Part shown: piece after piece, positions 63,958 through 64,000 of the stretch
How positions within the stretch are numbered: position 1 is the stretch's first letter
Layout of the letters: each line of letters starts with the position of its first letter
NCBI RefSeq assembly: GCF_003143515.1
Contig: NZ_CP029343.1
Span: 248,001-312,000, forward strand
Length of the DNA stretch: 64,000 nucleotides
Source of the DNA: Massilia oculi
GTDB taxonomy: Bacteria; Pseudomonadota; Gammaproteobacteria; Burkholderiales; Burkholderiaceae_D
Direction: 5' to 3'
The notes under the pieces: generated by a model
What the model was told of the DNA's origin: nothing
What the model saw: only the letters and a program-made list of their open reading frames with translations
Database searches by the model: none
Translations under genes and position numbers: made by a program

Positions 63958-64000
63958 TTACAGCGAACGCAGCAGGTTGCGGCGGGCGACGATCGCCGCC
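63958..64000 (-). CDS. C-terminal end of a gene entering from outside the window
   Basis: On the minus strand an open frame runs from the window edge to a TAA at 63960-63958, encoding AAIVARRNLLRSL at the end. It has the codon style of the neighbours, but 13-14 residues are too few to identify a family or prove a gene. Confidence 0.3.
   Translation of the reverse strand, partial: AAIVARRNLLRSL

Overview
The window looks like a chromosomal segment of a GC-rich betaproteobacterium, most likely Oxalobacteraceae (Massilia/Telluria/Duganella-like). This rests on the tig-clpP-clpX-lon-hupB-tRNA-Asp-ppiD order, the style of the encoded proteins, a squalene hpnCDE set, and paired cyanophycin synthetases. 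The assignment is an inference; no database was searched.

Layout. 1-8.2 kb: a 5-oxoprolinase cut by the window edge, NAD(P)HX repair enzyme, ybbA/tesA with overlapping start codons, mnmH and ppiD. 8.2-15.6 kb: a protein quality-control block on the minus strand (tRNA-Leu, tig, clpP, clpX, lon, hupB, two tRNA-Asp), with intrinsic terminators between most genes. 15.9-25.2 kb: an RND efflux pair divergent from hpnC-hpnD-hpnE (squalene synthesis), followed closely by a tiny membrane peptide, a HAAS/DUF1700 protein and a DUF2807 protein. 25.2-33.4 kb: a YeeE-type sulfur transporter, a frameshifted arfB, two YsnF-type stress proteins, a flavoprotein, and a four-gene operon with overlapping or closely spaced genes around a small XRE regulator that has a consensus promoter and two matching operators. 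33.6-42.5 kb: an orphan TRAP-type binding protein, moaD-moeA-thrC, L-serine deaminase, and the threonine-degradation pair tdh-kbl with a divergent XRE-cupin regulator. 42.6-48.7 kb: prolyl oligopeptidase, an 11-repeat Sel1 protein, a DnaQ-like exonuclease and a broken yegD.

48.8-61.5 kb is the most distinctive part. A coupled iaaA-cphB-cphA operon (isoaspartyl peptidase, cyanophycinase, cyanophycin synthetase) faces a second full-length cphA preceded by an uncharacterised haem-oxygenase-like diiron (HDO) protein. An IS481-type transposase flanked by two homologous arrays of a GGGTCGGAGTC repeat sits between the converging synthetases. Together these genes can make and completely degrade the Asp/Arg storage polymer; the HDO enzyme has no assigned role. 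A nicotinamidase, an APC-family amino-acid permease and a TPR-GGDEF diguanylate cyclase close the window.

The window also holds three dispersed-repeat types: a 110/156-bp palindromic element present twice with covarying ends, a dRS3-like element, and the GGGTCGGAGTC units. Two genes carry apparent inactivating or altering lesions: yegD (20-bp insertion between short repeats) and arfB (single missing G).
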